Shown: positions 41,867 through 51,175, counted from the stretch's first letter. The stretch: 64,000 nt of DNA from Massilia sp. Root335 (GCF_001425685.1 NZ_LMCY01000012.1:134223-198222), one strand, 5' to 3'. The notes: generated by a model from the letters alone, not told the origin. Translations and numbers: made by a program.

Positions 41867-43144
41867 TCAGGAATGGACGTCGCCCTGTTGCCGGGTCGCC
41901 GCGAGGTCGTCGAGCGCGGCGCACATCCTGTCGACGCCGGCGCGTGGCTGGCATCGCTGCGCCACGGCGCGCGTGCGCTCCGCCAGGCCGGGGGCCGCCA
42001 GCAACGCGTCCAGCCTGCGCGCGAGCCGTGCATCGTTCAGCCGCCCTGCCGGCAGGCTCGCGCCGACGCCGAGCGCCGCCACGCGCGCGCCATTGTCGAA
42101 CTGGTCGTGCGCCAGCGGCACGACGAGCTGCGGCGTGCCCGCGCGCAGCGCCTCCGCCGTCGTGCCGATGCCGCCGTGGTGGACCAGCGCGGCCGCATGC
42201 GGCAGCAGGAGTCGCAGCGGCACATAGTCCTGCCACAGCATCGTCGGCGGGAGGTCCGGCGGCACCTGGTCGCGATGCGGCGTGAGGAAGATCGCGCGCC
42301 GGGCCAGGCGCGCGGCCGCCGCACAGGCAGCGCGGAAGTACGCCGCCGCCTGCGTGTTGCCGGTGCCGTGCGTGAACACGAGCGGCGCCGCGCCGGCCTG
42401 CAGGAACGCTTGCAGACCGGCGGCCAGCGGCGCATCGGCATTCGGATCGAACAGGGGAAAATCGCCGCGGACCAGCGGCTGCGGCCAATCCGGCTGCGTG
42501 GGCGCGAACCAGTCGGGAAACAAGGTCAGCGACAGGTCGGGCACGGCCGCGATCCAGTCGACCAGCGTCGCCACGGGCGCGCACCCGCGCGCGACGCGCG
42601 CCGCGTTCACGTCCACCAGCGCGACGGGATCGACGAAGCGCTTGCCCACCCAGCGCCAGAAGCGGCGCCGCGCGGCCAGCGGCACCCACGCGGGCACGCG
42701 CCATGGGCCGACCAGCAAGGGATCGTGCACCGTCACCAGGTTCGCCGGCGCCAGGTAGGTGGCCGCGATCCTGACGCCGGGATGCACCGCGCGGCACAGG
42801 TCCGCCTCGGGCAGCGCGAGCGGGTGCGCGAGCAGCACGCAGCGCTCGCCCGCCGGCAGCGCCTCGACGAACGGCACGATGCGCGCCATCGCCGGCCGCG
42901 TCGCGCGCCAGACGACGCCGAAGCCGCGCGTCGGGTGCCACAGGTCCGGGTCGCGCAGCACGGCTTCATCGGCCGGCAGGCCGGTGAACGGCAACCCGGT
43001 CGGCCGCACCCACGGACCGTGCTGCTCCGGCGCGAGGAAACTCACGCGGTGGCCGCGCGCGCGCAGCGCGAGGGCAAGCGCCAGGAAGGGGAACAGGTCG
43101 CCGGCCGAGCCGATCGTGACGACGACGAAGTGGACGGGTTCGAT
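41867..43144 (-). CDS. UGT-type (GT1) glycosyltransferase, probable ATC start
   Basis: This 425-residue GT-B enzyme has the N-terminal Rossmann motif VVTIGSAGDLFPFLALALAL and the C-terminal UGT signature (LVHHGGIGTTAEAL, PLAHDQFDNG). Such enzymes transfer sugars to small hydrophobic acceptors. No ATG, GTG or TTG precedes the conserved N-terminus in frame. A perfect AAGGAG lies five bases before an ATC codon at 43144, giving (I/M)EPVHFVVVTIG, and this is taken as the start. A GTG at 43045 would drop the first beta-strand. It may also be a mutated ATG. It sits next to the SDR gene. Confidence 0.75.
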   Translation of the reverse strand: MEPVHFVVVTIGSAGDLFPFLALALALRARGHRVSFLAPEQHGPWVRPTGLPFTGLPADEAVLRDPDLWHPTRGFGVVWRATRPAMARIVPFVEALPAGERCVLLAHPLALPEADLCRAVHPGVRIAATYLAPANLVTVHDPLLVGPWRVPAWVPLAARRRFWRWVGKRFVDPVALVDVNAARVARGCAPVATLVDWIAAVPDLSLTLFPDWFAPTQPDWPQPLVRGDFPLFDPNADAPLAAGLQAFLQAGAAPLVFTHGTGNTQAAAYFRAACAAAARLARRAIFLTPHRDQVPPDLPPTMLWQDYVPLRLLLPHAAALVHHGGIGTTAEALRAGTPQLVVPLAHDQFDNGARVAALGVGASLPAGRLNDARLARRLDALLAAPGLAERTRAVAQRCQPRAGVDRMCAALDDLAATRQQGDVHS

Positions 43145-43425
43145 GCGGGCTCCTTGTTGCGTTGCCGCTACTGTACCCGAAGCATGCGGCCAGCTTGCGT
43201 AGCAAACGCTGAGGCTCGGACAGCGGTCCAGAATTGTCCACTTGCCACGCCACGGACACGCAAGGGAAAAATTAGCGCTTATCCACCTGCCTCGCTGCCA
43301 ACCGGAAGGACGAGCGATCCATCAAGTTTAAAGATTCCGGGAGAAAAATTCACCGATGCCTTTGCCAGTGACAAGCATGACACGGTGACGAAGCGAATGC
43401 CGCAGCCGTGCAATTGAGCATTTGT

Positions 43426-44229
43426 TGTTGCAAATCAGGAAGGTCGTCCTTGCGTGGTCTTTAAATGTCGAGACCGGCTGGTTATACACGCGTTTCCTGA
43501 ACAATTCAGGGCGTTTTTCGTGTCAGTCCTTGAGTGCCTGAACAGGTGTTTTATGGTTGAGCGCCCGCTGCGGAATGCTGTGGTTATGAATCTTGACGTA
43601 ATTGCGCAGCGTCGATTCCAGGTCGGCGGCTGAACGGAAACGTGTCTGGTTGACGATGTCGCTGACGCGGCCATTGAACCGCTCGACCAATACCATTGGT
43701 CTGCGGGTGGCGAGGCGGAATGAGGCGATGCTCGATGCCGAACTGCTTGCACAGCCGGTCGAACACGTGTGTGCCGCCGAATTCCTTTTTCTTGCCGCCG
43801 GCCGTGAAGCGATCAGTGAACTGGCTGCCGTTGTCGGTCAGCAGCTTAACGATCTTGACGGGGCAGGCCTGCCGCACCTTCGCCAGGAAATCGACGCTGC
43901 GGCTGTCGGTCTGGTCGGCATTCAGTTCGATGTAGACCCAACGCGTGGCGCGGTCGATGGCGACGAACAGGTAGTGGCGCGACGTCTCGTCGGGCATCTG
44001 CGGCAGGTACTTGATATCGATGTGCACGAAGCCCGGCTCGTAATCCTTGAAAGCCTTTTCGTGACCAGCGTGGCGCCCTCGGTCTGGCAAGTGACGTTGT
44101 TCAGTCTGGCCAGTTCGGCTTGTGGGAGCGTCGAGTTCCTGATTTTCCTCGCGGATCAGGTGGGTCGTACGGGCTTGGCTGTGGAGCGCTTGGATCATTG
44201 AATTGCCAGTGAAAGCTCGAATTGGAACA
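43426..44229. mobile_element. Degraded IS481-type element (tentative ends)
   Basis: This stretch contains the transposase remnant. Candidate ends are TGTTGCAAATC at 43426-43436 and, inverted, TGTTCCAATTC at 44229-44219 (9 of 11 match). The length of about 0.8 kb is short for IS481 elements, consistent with the internal deletion in the transposase. The end assignment is tentative. Confidence 0.45.
43461..44200 (-). pseudogene. IS481-family transposase, frameshifted and internally deleted
   Basis: The DDE core is clear: Asp in FVHIDIKYLP, AIDRATRWVYIEL, and Asp in LLTDNGSQFTD, then PPRHPQTNG. Lesions are visible. The N-terminal HTH (AELARLNNVT) is fused near 44100 to the start of the catalytic domain in another frame, with the intervening part missing. 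One base is missing near 44060 (KKAF). One T is inserted near 43690, so VERFNGR continues in a new frame. An in-frame TGA follows ALKD near 43525, with a further lesion before the LDI-stop end. Not functional. Confidence 0.85.
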
Positions 44230-44526
44230 GTGTACGCAAAACGTTTCTGGCCTTGAAGAGCGGCCAGCTACGGATGGGTACACGATCCCACGAGTCTAAA
44301 CACTTGGAGACACCGTTGAGACAGTGGACTGGAGTGGCTGGATGGGGGCTGTTGGCAATACGCAATCGGCGCAATCCGATGCATTGTCTCACGCTGCGCA
44401 AAAGCAAAACGGCAGATGAGTCCGCATCGGATGGCGGATTTAACAATATCTATCGCCAGATGATATTTAACTAACCAATCGACGCCCTAACTTAATAGGT
44501 TGGGGCGCAAATGAAATCCAGAGAAG
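44230..44526. other. Gap before the CPBP gene
   Basis: About 300 bp where base composition falls from GC-rich to AT-rich (from about 44420). No gene or IS end is evident. Confidence 0.4.
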
Positions 44527-45276
44527 ATGGAACATATAAAAAAAATCAACATTTGGCTTTTTTTGCCTGTTTTGTTCGTGGCAAAATTATGGGCTGCGAT
44601 AGATAAAGGCAATGCGGGACCGTGGAACCTAGCAATAATGGTCACTTGCTCAGTGCTGTTGTTGCTGTACGTCGAAAGAAATACCGCTATGCGAAGTATA
44701 GCTTGGCAGGGCGTGCTATGTATTTCATATATAGCTCTTGTGCTATTCATTCTCTTCGCCTTGGGGCTCAGAGAAAAGGAATTATCTTTCGTAAAATCTT
44801 TAATTCCTTACAGCCGTTGGCCAATGTTTCTAATTGATGCGTTTGGCGCAGCTGTTTCGGAAGAAATAATTTTCAGAAAGTTTCTTCTGTGCTCGCTTCT
44901 AAAAAGGATGAGACCGATATATGCCATAGTTTTATCCTCGCTAATCTTTTATCTTTGCCATTTCTCAATAATGGCAACAATCATAATCAGCGGGATATTT
45001 TATGCAAGCGTCGCTCTTAGATGGAATTCGCTTTTGCTGGCAATAGGAATGCATACTATATATGATTTCCTTGGAAACATGGCATTATCTGTTGGCCAAG
45101 TATCTGTCACTATCATAGGAGACCTTAATGCGTACCAAGTGTTGCATGGAGCAGCTGCCCTTTCTGACTTTATATTCATTGCCGCATACTTCACGATGAT
45201 CTTTGCTTTTGATATTATCTCCGCCTGCGCAGTCAAAATAAAAACAAGGAGAAAAATAGAGGAGATTGCGTCATAA
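44527..45276 (+). CDS. CPBP-family intramembrane metalloprotease
   Basis: This 249-residue polytopic membrane protein has the CPBP/ABI (CAAX protease-like) motifs in order: SEEIIFRKFLL (EExxxR), FYLCHF (FxxxH) and GMHTIYD (HxxxD-like). About seven hydrophobic segments are visible. Family members process prenylated proteins or protect against bacteriocins; the role here is unknown. Base composition and codon use are AT-rich, unlike every neighbour, so it was acquired. Its stop codon is followed immediately by the left end of an IS5-type element. No bacteriocin gene is visible nearby. Confidence 0.85.
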   Translation: MEHIKKINIWLFLPVLFVAKLWAAIDKGNAGPWNLAIMVTCSVLLLLYVERNTAMRSIAWQGVLCISYIALVLFILFALGLREKELSFVKSLIPYSRWPMFLIDAFGAAVSEEIIFRKFLLCSLLKRMRPIYAIVLSSLIFYLCHFSIMATIIISGIFYASVALRWNSLLLAIGMHTIYDFLGNMALSVGQVSVTIIGDLNAYQVLHGAAALSDFIFIAAYFTMIFAFDIISACAVKIKTRRKIEEIAS

Positions 45277-45834
45277 GTTAAGGCCACGTCGAATAACCCG
45301 GCTTTCGGCATGAGCCAGGCAATGTAGTGCTTGATTCGGCGTTGCTACGCGGCTCCATCAACGTGATTTCGATAGCCGCTCGTATCTGGATGAGGTCAGT
45401 TTGGCAAGCGCAGGGTGCCAAACTGCTGGTTTAGAACGGTGCCACCCGATGTTCTTTCAGGAAGACCAATCGCTTGAGGTTATAGCTGCGACGGTCCAGC
45501 AACTGGTACTCCAGCGCGTCGTCGGCAAGGTTATATAACTGTTGAAGCACCAGGGTCTTGATCATCAAGACTGTCGGGTACGGCGGCCGACCACCATTGG
45601 CGCGCGAAGGCCGCGGTGTCGCTGCATCGATGCACGCGGCCAGCGCCTCAAAATCGACGTGCTCGGCCAGACCGACCAAAGGATCGCCTGTTTTTGCTCG
45701 CCGGTCTTCGCGCTCCTGCTCGGCAAAAAGGCTGAGCCGGGGTTTCATCATGACGACACTCGCCGGCTGCGTCGATGTCAGGATGTTACTCAGCCATCGT
45801 CAGCCTGGCCGAGGTTTTTCGAGGTGGCCTTAAC
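45277..45834. mobile_element. Internally deleted IS5-type element with both terminal repeats
   Basis: The 17-bp ends GTTAAGGCCACGTCGAA (45277-45293) and, inverted, GTTAAGGCCACCTCGAA (45834-45818) differ by one base, and similarity goes on inward (AACC..CGGC). The element is only 558 bp long and contains only the transposase N-terminus, so most of the gene is lost. No direct target duplication is obvious. The left end touches the CPBP stop codon. Confidence 0.75.
45431..45751 (-). pseudogene. IS5-family transposase N-terminal fragment
   Basis: 106 codons beginning MMKPRLSLFAEQERE, with HVDFEALAACIDAA and GGRPPYPTVLMIKTLVLQQLYNL. This is the conserved N-terminus of IS5-group transposases, whose full length is several hundred residues. 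After LLDRRSYN the sequence loses similarity and stops. The DDE catalytic residues are missing, so it is inactive. Confidence 0.85.
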
Positions 45835-45898
45835 AGGATCCAGATCCCGCCAGCCGTGAATTCCTGGCCACGATAGCGCCCGCATCAGCCAGGAACGC

Positions 45899-46363
45899 TT
45901 ATAGGAACCGGTCCAGAATCTTCCTGCTCCCCTTGTCGATCGCGAACATGTCCCGGATGAGGAAGTGGATGCCGTGGCTGTCCGCGATGAGCAGCGAATA
46001 GGCGCCCAGGCGGCGGATGTCTTCCTCGCCTTTCAGCACGAACTCCGTGTCGCCGCGGTCCGTTTTGACGGTCCACGTGCACGGCGTGGCGAAGCTGGAG
46101 ACGGCCTTGATCGACTCGATCGCGGGCATGAATTCGCGGCCGTCCAGTTCATCGGTGACGAGCGCGCGGAGGTCGGCCGGCAGGGTCTCGAGGTCGTCGA
46201 TCCACGCGACTTCCTTGCCGCCGTCGCGCACGAGCGAGATGCCCTTCGTCGGCGCCTGCACGGGGAACGAGCGCACCGGCGCCACGCCGACGAATTCCTC
46301 GCCGTCGCCGTTCGTCAGTACCAGCTTGCCGAACGCATCCCGGCGTAAAGTAAAAGTGGTCAT
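45899..46363 (-). CDS. DUF1854 protein, cyanophycin-associated
   Basis: This 154-residue soluble protein has no signal peptide or membrane span. It begins MTTFTLRRDAFGKLVL and ends with a RDMFAIDKGSRKI region. It matches the DUF1854 family, which is found beside a specific ABC transporter in cyanophycin gene clusters. Function is unknown. It starts 3 bp after the ABC transporter stop, so both are translated from one transcript. The cyanophycin synthetase genes diverge upstream of the transporter. Confidence 0.85.
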   Translation of the reverse strand: MTTFTLRRDAFGKLVLTNGDGEEFVGVAPVRSFPVQAPTKGISLVRDGGKEVAWIDDLETLPADLRALVTDELDGREFMPAIESIKAVSSFATPCTWTVKTDRGDTEFVLKGEEDIRRLGAYSLLIADSHGIHFLIRDMFAIDKGSRKILDRFL

Positions 46364-46366
46364 CGT

Positions 46367-48652
46367 TCAGTCTTCCTTGTTGCCGTCGTCCGGGTCCTGG
46401 TCGACGTTGCGCGCCTGCGCCTCGTACAGCCGGAAGTAGGCGCCCTGGCGCGCCATCAGGTCGTCGTGGTTGCCCTCTTCCACGACCTGGCCGCGGTCCA
46501 GCACGACGAGGCGGTCGGCGCGGTGCAGGGTGGACAGTCGGTGCGCGATGGCGATCGTCGTGCGGCCCTGCACGAGGTTGTCGAGCGCCTTCTGGATCTC
46601 TTTTTCGGTTTCCGAGTCGACCGAGGACGTGGCCTCGTCGAGGATCAGGATCGGCGGATCGATCAGCAGCGCGCGCGCGATCGAGATGCGCTGGCGCTCG
46701 CCGCCGGACAGGCCCTGGCCGCGCTCGCCGACCATCGAATCGTAGCCCTGCGGCAGGCGCAGGATGAATTCGTGGGCGTGCGCGGCGCGGGCGGCGGCGA
46801 TGATCTCCTCGCGCGTCGCGTCCGGCTTGCCGTAGGCGATATTTTCCGCGATGGTGCCGAAGAACAGGAACGGCTCCTGCAGCACGAGGCCGATGTGGCG
46901 GCGATAATCGGCCACCGCGAAGCTGCGGATGTCGCGGCCGTCCAGCAGGATCGCGCCTTCGGCCACATCGTAGAAGCGGCAGATCAGGTTGACCAGCGTG
47001 CTCTTGCCGGAACCCGAGTGCCCGACGAGGCCGACCATCTCGCCCGCCCTGATGTTCAGCGAGATGCCGCGGTTGACGGCGCGGTTGCCGTAGCGGAAGC
47101 CCACCTCGCGCAGCGCGATATTGCCTTCGACCTTGTCCAGCTTGACCGGGTTGACGGGGTCCGGAACGCTCGACACGTGGTCGAGGATGTCGAAGATGCG
47201 CTTGGCGGCCGACGCGGACTTCTGCGTGACCGACACGATGCGGCTCATCGAATCGAGGCGGACGTAGAAGCGGCCGCTGTACGCGATGAATGCCGAGAGC
47301 ACGCCGACGGTGATCTCCTGCTGGCTCACCTGCCAGATGCCGAAGCACCAGATGATGAGCAGGCCAAGTTCCGTCAGCAGCGAGACGGTCGGTGAAAACA
47401 GCGACCACACCTTGTTCAATTTGTCGTTGACGGCCAGGTTGTGCTTGTTCGCTTCGCGGAACCGCGACGCTTCGCGGTGTTCCTGGGCGAAGGCCTTCAC
47501 GACGCGGATGCCGGGGATGGTGTCGGCCAGCACGTTCGTGACCTCGCCCCACACGCGGTCGATCTTTTCGAACCCGGTGCGCAGCTTGTCGCGCACGACG
47601 TGGATCATCCACGCGATGAACGGCAGCGGCACGAGCGTGATCAGCGCCAGCTTGGCGTTAATGCTGAACAAAATCACGCCCGTCATGATGATCATGAGGA
47701 CGTCTGACAAAAAGTCGAGCAGGTGCAGCGACAGGAACACGCAGATCCGGTCGGAGCCGCTGCCGATGCGCGACATGAGGTCGCCCGTGCGCTTGCCGCC
47801 GAAGAATTCCAGCGACAACCGCAGCAGGTGTTCATAGGTTTCCGAACGCATGTCGGCACCCATGCGCTCCGACACGAGGGCCAGGATGTACGTGCGGCCC
47901 CAGCCCAGCGCCCAGGCCAGGATCGACGACGCGAACAGGCCGCCCATGTACTGGTAGACGAGGCGCGTGTCGATGTGCTTGCCGTTCTGGTACGGGATCA
48001 GCACGTTGTCCATCAGCGGCATCGTCAGGTATGGCGGAATCATGTGTGCGCCAGTACTTGCCAACATGAGCAAGAATCCGACGAGCAACTGACCGCGATA
48101 CGGCCTGGCGAAGCGCCACAAACGGAACAGCGTCCAGGTCGACGGCGGCGTATGGAGGACCTTCGTGCAGATCGGGCAGTCTTCCTGGTCCGGTTCGAGC
48201 GGCGCCTTGCAACTTGGACAAGTGTGCTGCTCCGGCGGCTGCACGGCGACGCCGCTGACGTGGCTGTCGACCTGGTCGTGGAACTGGTCGACGACGCGGA
48301 TGGCCTGCAGGTTCTGGCCCAGGGTGAAGCGCCAGGCCGCCAGCAAGCCGTTCTGGTCGGTCAGTTCGAGGTGGCCGACGCCGCCGTGGTCGTAATGGCG
48401 CATTGTCAAACCGGCACGATACGGCCAGTCGCGCCACATCGTGTCGCCGGGCGCGCGCGTGAGCAGGCGATAATTGGTGACGACGAGAATACCTTTGGTG
48501 AAACGTAATTTCGCATCGAGGTCAACCTCGACGCTGTTTAAAACGTTTTCCCCGGGCGCAAGCTTTTTCGCGACGTCCGCCTGCCAGTGCTCAGGCAGGA
48601 AACCGGCGGTCAACGCCGGCGGAACGGAGGGAACGAGTTGTTGAGTTGTCAT
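46367..48652 (-). CDS. Cyanophycin-associated ABC exporter with PH-like and zinc-ribbon N-terminus
   Basis: This 761-residue protein is a half-size type I exporter (six-helix domain fused to ATPase) with an unusual N-terminus. Residues 30-120 look like a PH-like beta domain (GENVLNSVEVDLDAKLRF, GILVVTNYRLL). A zinc ribbon follows with Cys145, Cys148, Cys159 and Cys162. The ATPase has Walker A GHSGSGKST, signature LSGGERQR and ILDEATSSVDSET. It is linked to a DUF1854 gene and diverges from cphA2. Its cargo is unknown; export of cyanophycin-related peptides or regulation of granules are both guesses. Confidence 0.88.
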   Translation of the reverse strand: MTTQQLVPSVPPALTAGFLPEHWQADVAKKLAPGENVLNSVEVDLDAKLRFTKGILVVTNYRLLTRAPGDTMWRDWPYRAGLTMRHYDHGGVGHLELTDQNGLLAAWRFTLGQNLQAIRVVDQFHDQVDSHVSGVAVQPPEQHTCPSCKAPLEPDQEDCPICTKVLHTPPSTWTLFRLWRFARPYRGQLLVGFLLMLASTGAHMIPPYLTMPLMDNVLIPYQNGKHIDTRLVYQYMGGLFASSILAWALGWGRTYILALVSERMGADMRSETYEHLLRLSLEFFGGKRTGDLMSRIGSGSDRICVFLSLHLLDFLSDVLMIIMTGVILFSINAKLALITLVPLPFIAWMIHVVRDKLRTGFEKIDRVWGEVTNVLADTIPGIRVVKAFAQEHREASRFREANKHNLAVNDKLNKVWSLFSPTVSLLTELGLLIIWCFGIWQVSQQEITVGVLSAFIAYSGRFYVRLDSMSRIVSVTQKSASAAKRIFDILDHVSSVPDPVNPVKLDKVEGNIALREVGFRYGNRAVNRGISLNIRAGEMVGLVGHSGSGKSTLVNLICRFYDVAEGAILLDGRDIRSFAVADYRRHIGLVLQEPFLFFGTIAENIAYGKPDATREEIIAAARAAHAHEFILRLPQGYDSMVGERGQGLSGGERQRISIARALLIDPPILILDEATSSVDSETEKEIQKALDNLVQGRTTIAIAHRLSTLHRADRLVVLDRGQVVEEGNHDDLMARQGAYFRLYEAQARNVDQDPDDGNKED

Positions 48653-48991
48653 GTGATGCCGCCGGTAAAGGCAAAGTTTCCGGTTCTATTTCGGGATTGG
48701 AGCAGCCAAAGGCTGGCAGATCTGTACGATGGAACGTTGTGGGCGGTGTTGCCGTTGACACGCACGCCGACTGAAAGGCGGCGCGTGGGCGTGTACGGTA
48801 TTCTATCGGAGGGGCCAGACTGGCAGAAATCGGTTCGGCACGGTAAGCTTCGTTCCGGCAAGTATACAACATGTGCATTGTGGAAAGAGAGGAAGACGGG
48901 CCGTGATCCGGCGCCGTCTTTGACCAACGATGTGCAAACTTAGGCAACGCCACGCGATGAGAGAGCGGTCGTCGCGTGGCTGGATATTTTC
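48653..48991. other. Divergent promoter region of the cyanophycin locus
   Basis: 339 bp between the ABC exporter (minus) and cphA2 (plus). It should carry both promoters. I see no convincing hexamer pair, and no strong ribosome site ahead of the cphA2 ATG (upstream bases read GTGGCTGGATATTTTC). No gene is supported. Confidence 0.5.
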
Positions 48992-51175
48992 ATGACAAAC
49001 AAGAAAGACATTGCAATTCTTCGTGTAAACCACCTGCGTGGACCGAACATCTGGACCTATCGCCCTGTCATCGAAGCATGGCTCGACATCGGCGAACTCG
49101 AAGAATGTCCTTCGAACAAACTTCCCGGCCTCTACGAACGCCTGACCGCCTGGCTGCCGGGCCTGATCGAACACCGCTGCGGCGTCGGCGAGCGCGGCGG
49201 TTTCCTGGAGCGCCTGCGCGACGGCACGTGGGCCGGCCACATCCTCGAACACATCGTCCTCGAACTGCAAAACCTGGCCGGCATGAAGACCGGCTTCGGC
49301 AAGACCCGCTCCACGGCCGACCAGGGCATCTATAAAATGGCATTCCGCACGCGCGACGACACCGTCGGCCGCGCCGCCCTGCAGGCCGGCCACGCCCTCT
49401 TGATGGCCGCCATCAACGATACCCCGTTCGACCTGCAGGGCAAGGTGGACGAGCTGACGGAACTGGTCGACCGCTACTGCCTGGGCCCGTCCACGGGCCA
49501 CATCGTCGACGCCGCCACCGACCGCCGCATCCCGTCGATCCGCCTGACCGACGGCAATCTCGTGCAGCTGGGTCACGGCGCCGCACAGCGCCGCATCTGG
49601 ACGGCCGAGACCGACCGCACGAGCGCCATCGGCGAATCCATCGCCAGCGACAAGGACCTCACCAAGACCCTGCTCGGGTCCTGCGGCGTGCCGGTACCGG
49701 AAGGCACCGTCGTGCGCAGCCGCGAAGCCGCGTGGGAAGAAGCGCAGGACATCGGCCTGCCCGTCGCCGTCAAACCGGTCGACGGCAACCATGGCCGCGG
49801 CGTATCGTTGAACCTGATGTCGGAAACGGACGTGCACGCCGCGTACGCCATCGCGTCCGAGGAAGGCGATTCCAGCGCCGTCCTCGTCGAGCGCTTCATT
49901 CCGGGCAACGAACACCGCCTGCTCGTCGTCGGCTCGAAAGTCGTCGCGGCGGCAAAGGGCGAATCGCTGTGGGTCGTCGGCGACGGCGCATCCACCGTGA
50001 CCCAGCTGTGCGACAGCCAGATCAACATCGACCCGCGCCGCGGCAACTCGGAAGAATTCCCGCTCAGCCCCGTGGTGCCGGCCGAGAGCGACGAAGTGAA
50101 ACTCGATCTCAAGCGCCAGGGCCTGAACCCGGATTCGATCCCGCAGGCCGGCCAGAAGGTGCTGATCCAGCTGAACGGCAACGTGGCCGACGACGTCACG
50201 GACGAGGTGCACCCGGATGTCGCCCACGTGGCCGCGCTGGCCGCGCGCGTCGTGGGCCTGGACATCGCCGGCATCGACCTCGTGTGCGAAGACATCGCGC
50301 GTCCGCTGGAAGAACAGCGCGGCGCCATCATCGAAGTCAATTCCAGCCCGGGCCTGCTCGCCCACATCAAGCCCGCGCAGGGCGAGCCGCGCAACGTCGG
50401 CCGTGCGATCGTCGAGCACCTGTTCGCCGATGGCGAGACGGGACGCATCCCGCTCGTGGGCGTCACCGGCACCACGGACGCCGCGCTGGCCGCGCGCCTC
50501 GTCGGCACCGTGCTGAACCTGTCCGGCAAGCACGTGGGCGTGGCGAACCGCGACGGCCTGTTCCTCGACAGCCGCCAGGTCACGACCCAGGACGGCACCG
50601 GCTTCGACGCCGGCCAGCGCCTGCTGATCAACCGCACCGTGCAGGCGGCCGTGTTCGAATCGAACGCGCGCACGATCCTGTCCGAAGGCCTGCCCTACGA
50701 CCGCTGCCAGGTCGGCATCGTGACCGACATGGGGAACGTGGCCGACGTGGCCGACCTGTACGTGCGCGACGACGATGCACTCTACAACGTCGTGCGCAGC
50801 CAGGTGGACGTCGTGCTGGCCGACGGCGCGGCCGTGCTGAACGCGCATGACCCGCGCGTGGCCGCGCTGGCCGAACTCTGCGACGGCGCCGTGCTGTTCT
50901 ACGCGCAGGACGAAGCCAACGACGTGCTGCGCGCGCACCGCGCCGCCGGCGGCCGCGTCGCCTTCGTGCGCGACGGCCACATCGTCCTGGCGCAGGGCAG
51001 CGAAGACATGCCGCTGCTGGGCATCGACAAGGTCAAGCCCGCCACCGCCGCGCAGCCGGACGCCCTGCTGGCCGCCGCGCTGGCCGGCTGGGCGCTGGAC
51101 GTGCCGACCGACTTGATCTGCGCCGGCCTGCGCACCTTCGACGCAGCCGGCAAAAAGAAGGGCAAAGCCTCATAA
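48992..51175 (+). CDS. cphA2: Cyanophycin synthetase-like CphA2 (inactive Mur-ligase-like domain)
   Basis: This 727-residue relative of cyanophycin synthetase has the N-terminal domain (ILRVNHLRGPNIW) and an ATP-grasp domain (VKPVDGNHGRGVSLN). It also has the start of the Mur-ligase-like M domain, where the P-loop is destroyed: residues 491-498 read VTGTTDAA, where CphA has a GTNGKTT loop. The C-terminal lobe is missing. Short cyanobacterial CphA2 enzymes of this type polymerise beta-Asp-Arg dipeptides using only the ATP-grasp site, so dipeptide re-use is the best guess. It is 81 bp upstream of cphA. Betaproteobacteria such as Cupriavidus carry a comparable cphA/cphA' pair. Confidence 0.88.
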   Translation: MTNKKDIAILRVNHLRGPNIWTYRPVIEAWLDIGELEECPSNKLPGLYERLTAWLPGLIEHRCGVGERGGFLERLRDGTWAGHILEHIVLELQNLAGMKTGFGKTRSTADQGIYKMAFRTRDDTVGRAALQAGHALLMAAINDTPFDLQGKVDELTELVDRYCLGPSTGHIVDAATDRRIPSIRLTDGNLVQLGHGAAQRRIWTAETDRTSAIGESIASDKDLTKTLLGSCGVPVPEGTVVRSREAAWEEAQDIGLPVAVKPVDGNHGRGVSLNLMSETDVHAAYAIASEEGDSSAVLVERFIPGNEHRLLVVGSKVVAAAKGESLWVVGDGASTVTQLCDSQINIDPRRGNSEEFPLSPVVPAESDEVKLDLKRQGLNPDSIPQAGQKVLIQLNGNVADDVTDEVHPDVAHVAALAARVVGLDIAGIDLVCEDIARPLEEQRGAIIEVNSSPGLLAHIKPAQGEPRNVGRAIVEHLFADGETGRIPLVGVTGTTDAALAARLVGTVLNLSGKHVGVANRDGLFLDSRQVTTQDGTGFDAGQRLLINRTVQAAVFESNARTILSEGLPYDRCQVGIVTDMGNVADVADLYVRDDDALYNVVRSQVDVVLADGAAVLNAHDPRVAALAELCDGAVLFYAQDEANDVLRAHRAAGGRVAFVRDGHIVLAQGSEDMPLLGIDKVKPATAAQPDALLAAALAGWALDVPTDLICAGLRTFDAAGKKKGKAS

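Noticed and set aside
41867..43045. Glycosyltransferase start at the GTG at 43045.
   Set aside because: It removes the conserved first strand and glycine loop of the GT-B fold, which are encoded in frame upstream with a good ribosome site.
38279..43417. A 1.7-kilocodon plus-strand open frame opposite the UvrA-like, SDR and glycosyltransferase genes.
   Set aside because: No recognisable motif, Arg/Gln/Ala-rich throughout, and it runs over three well-supported genes on the other strand.
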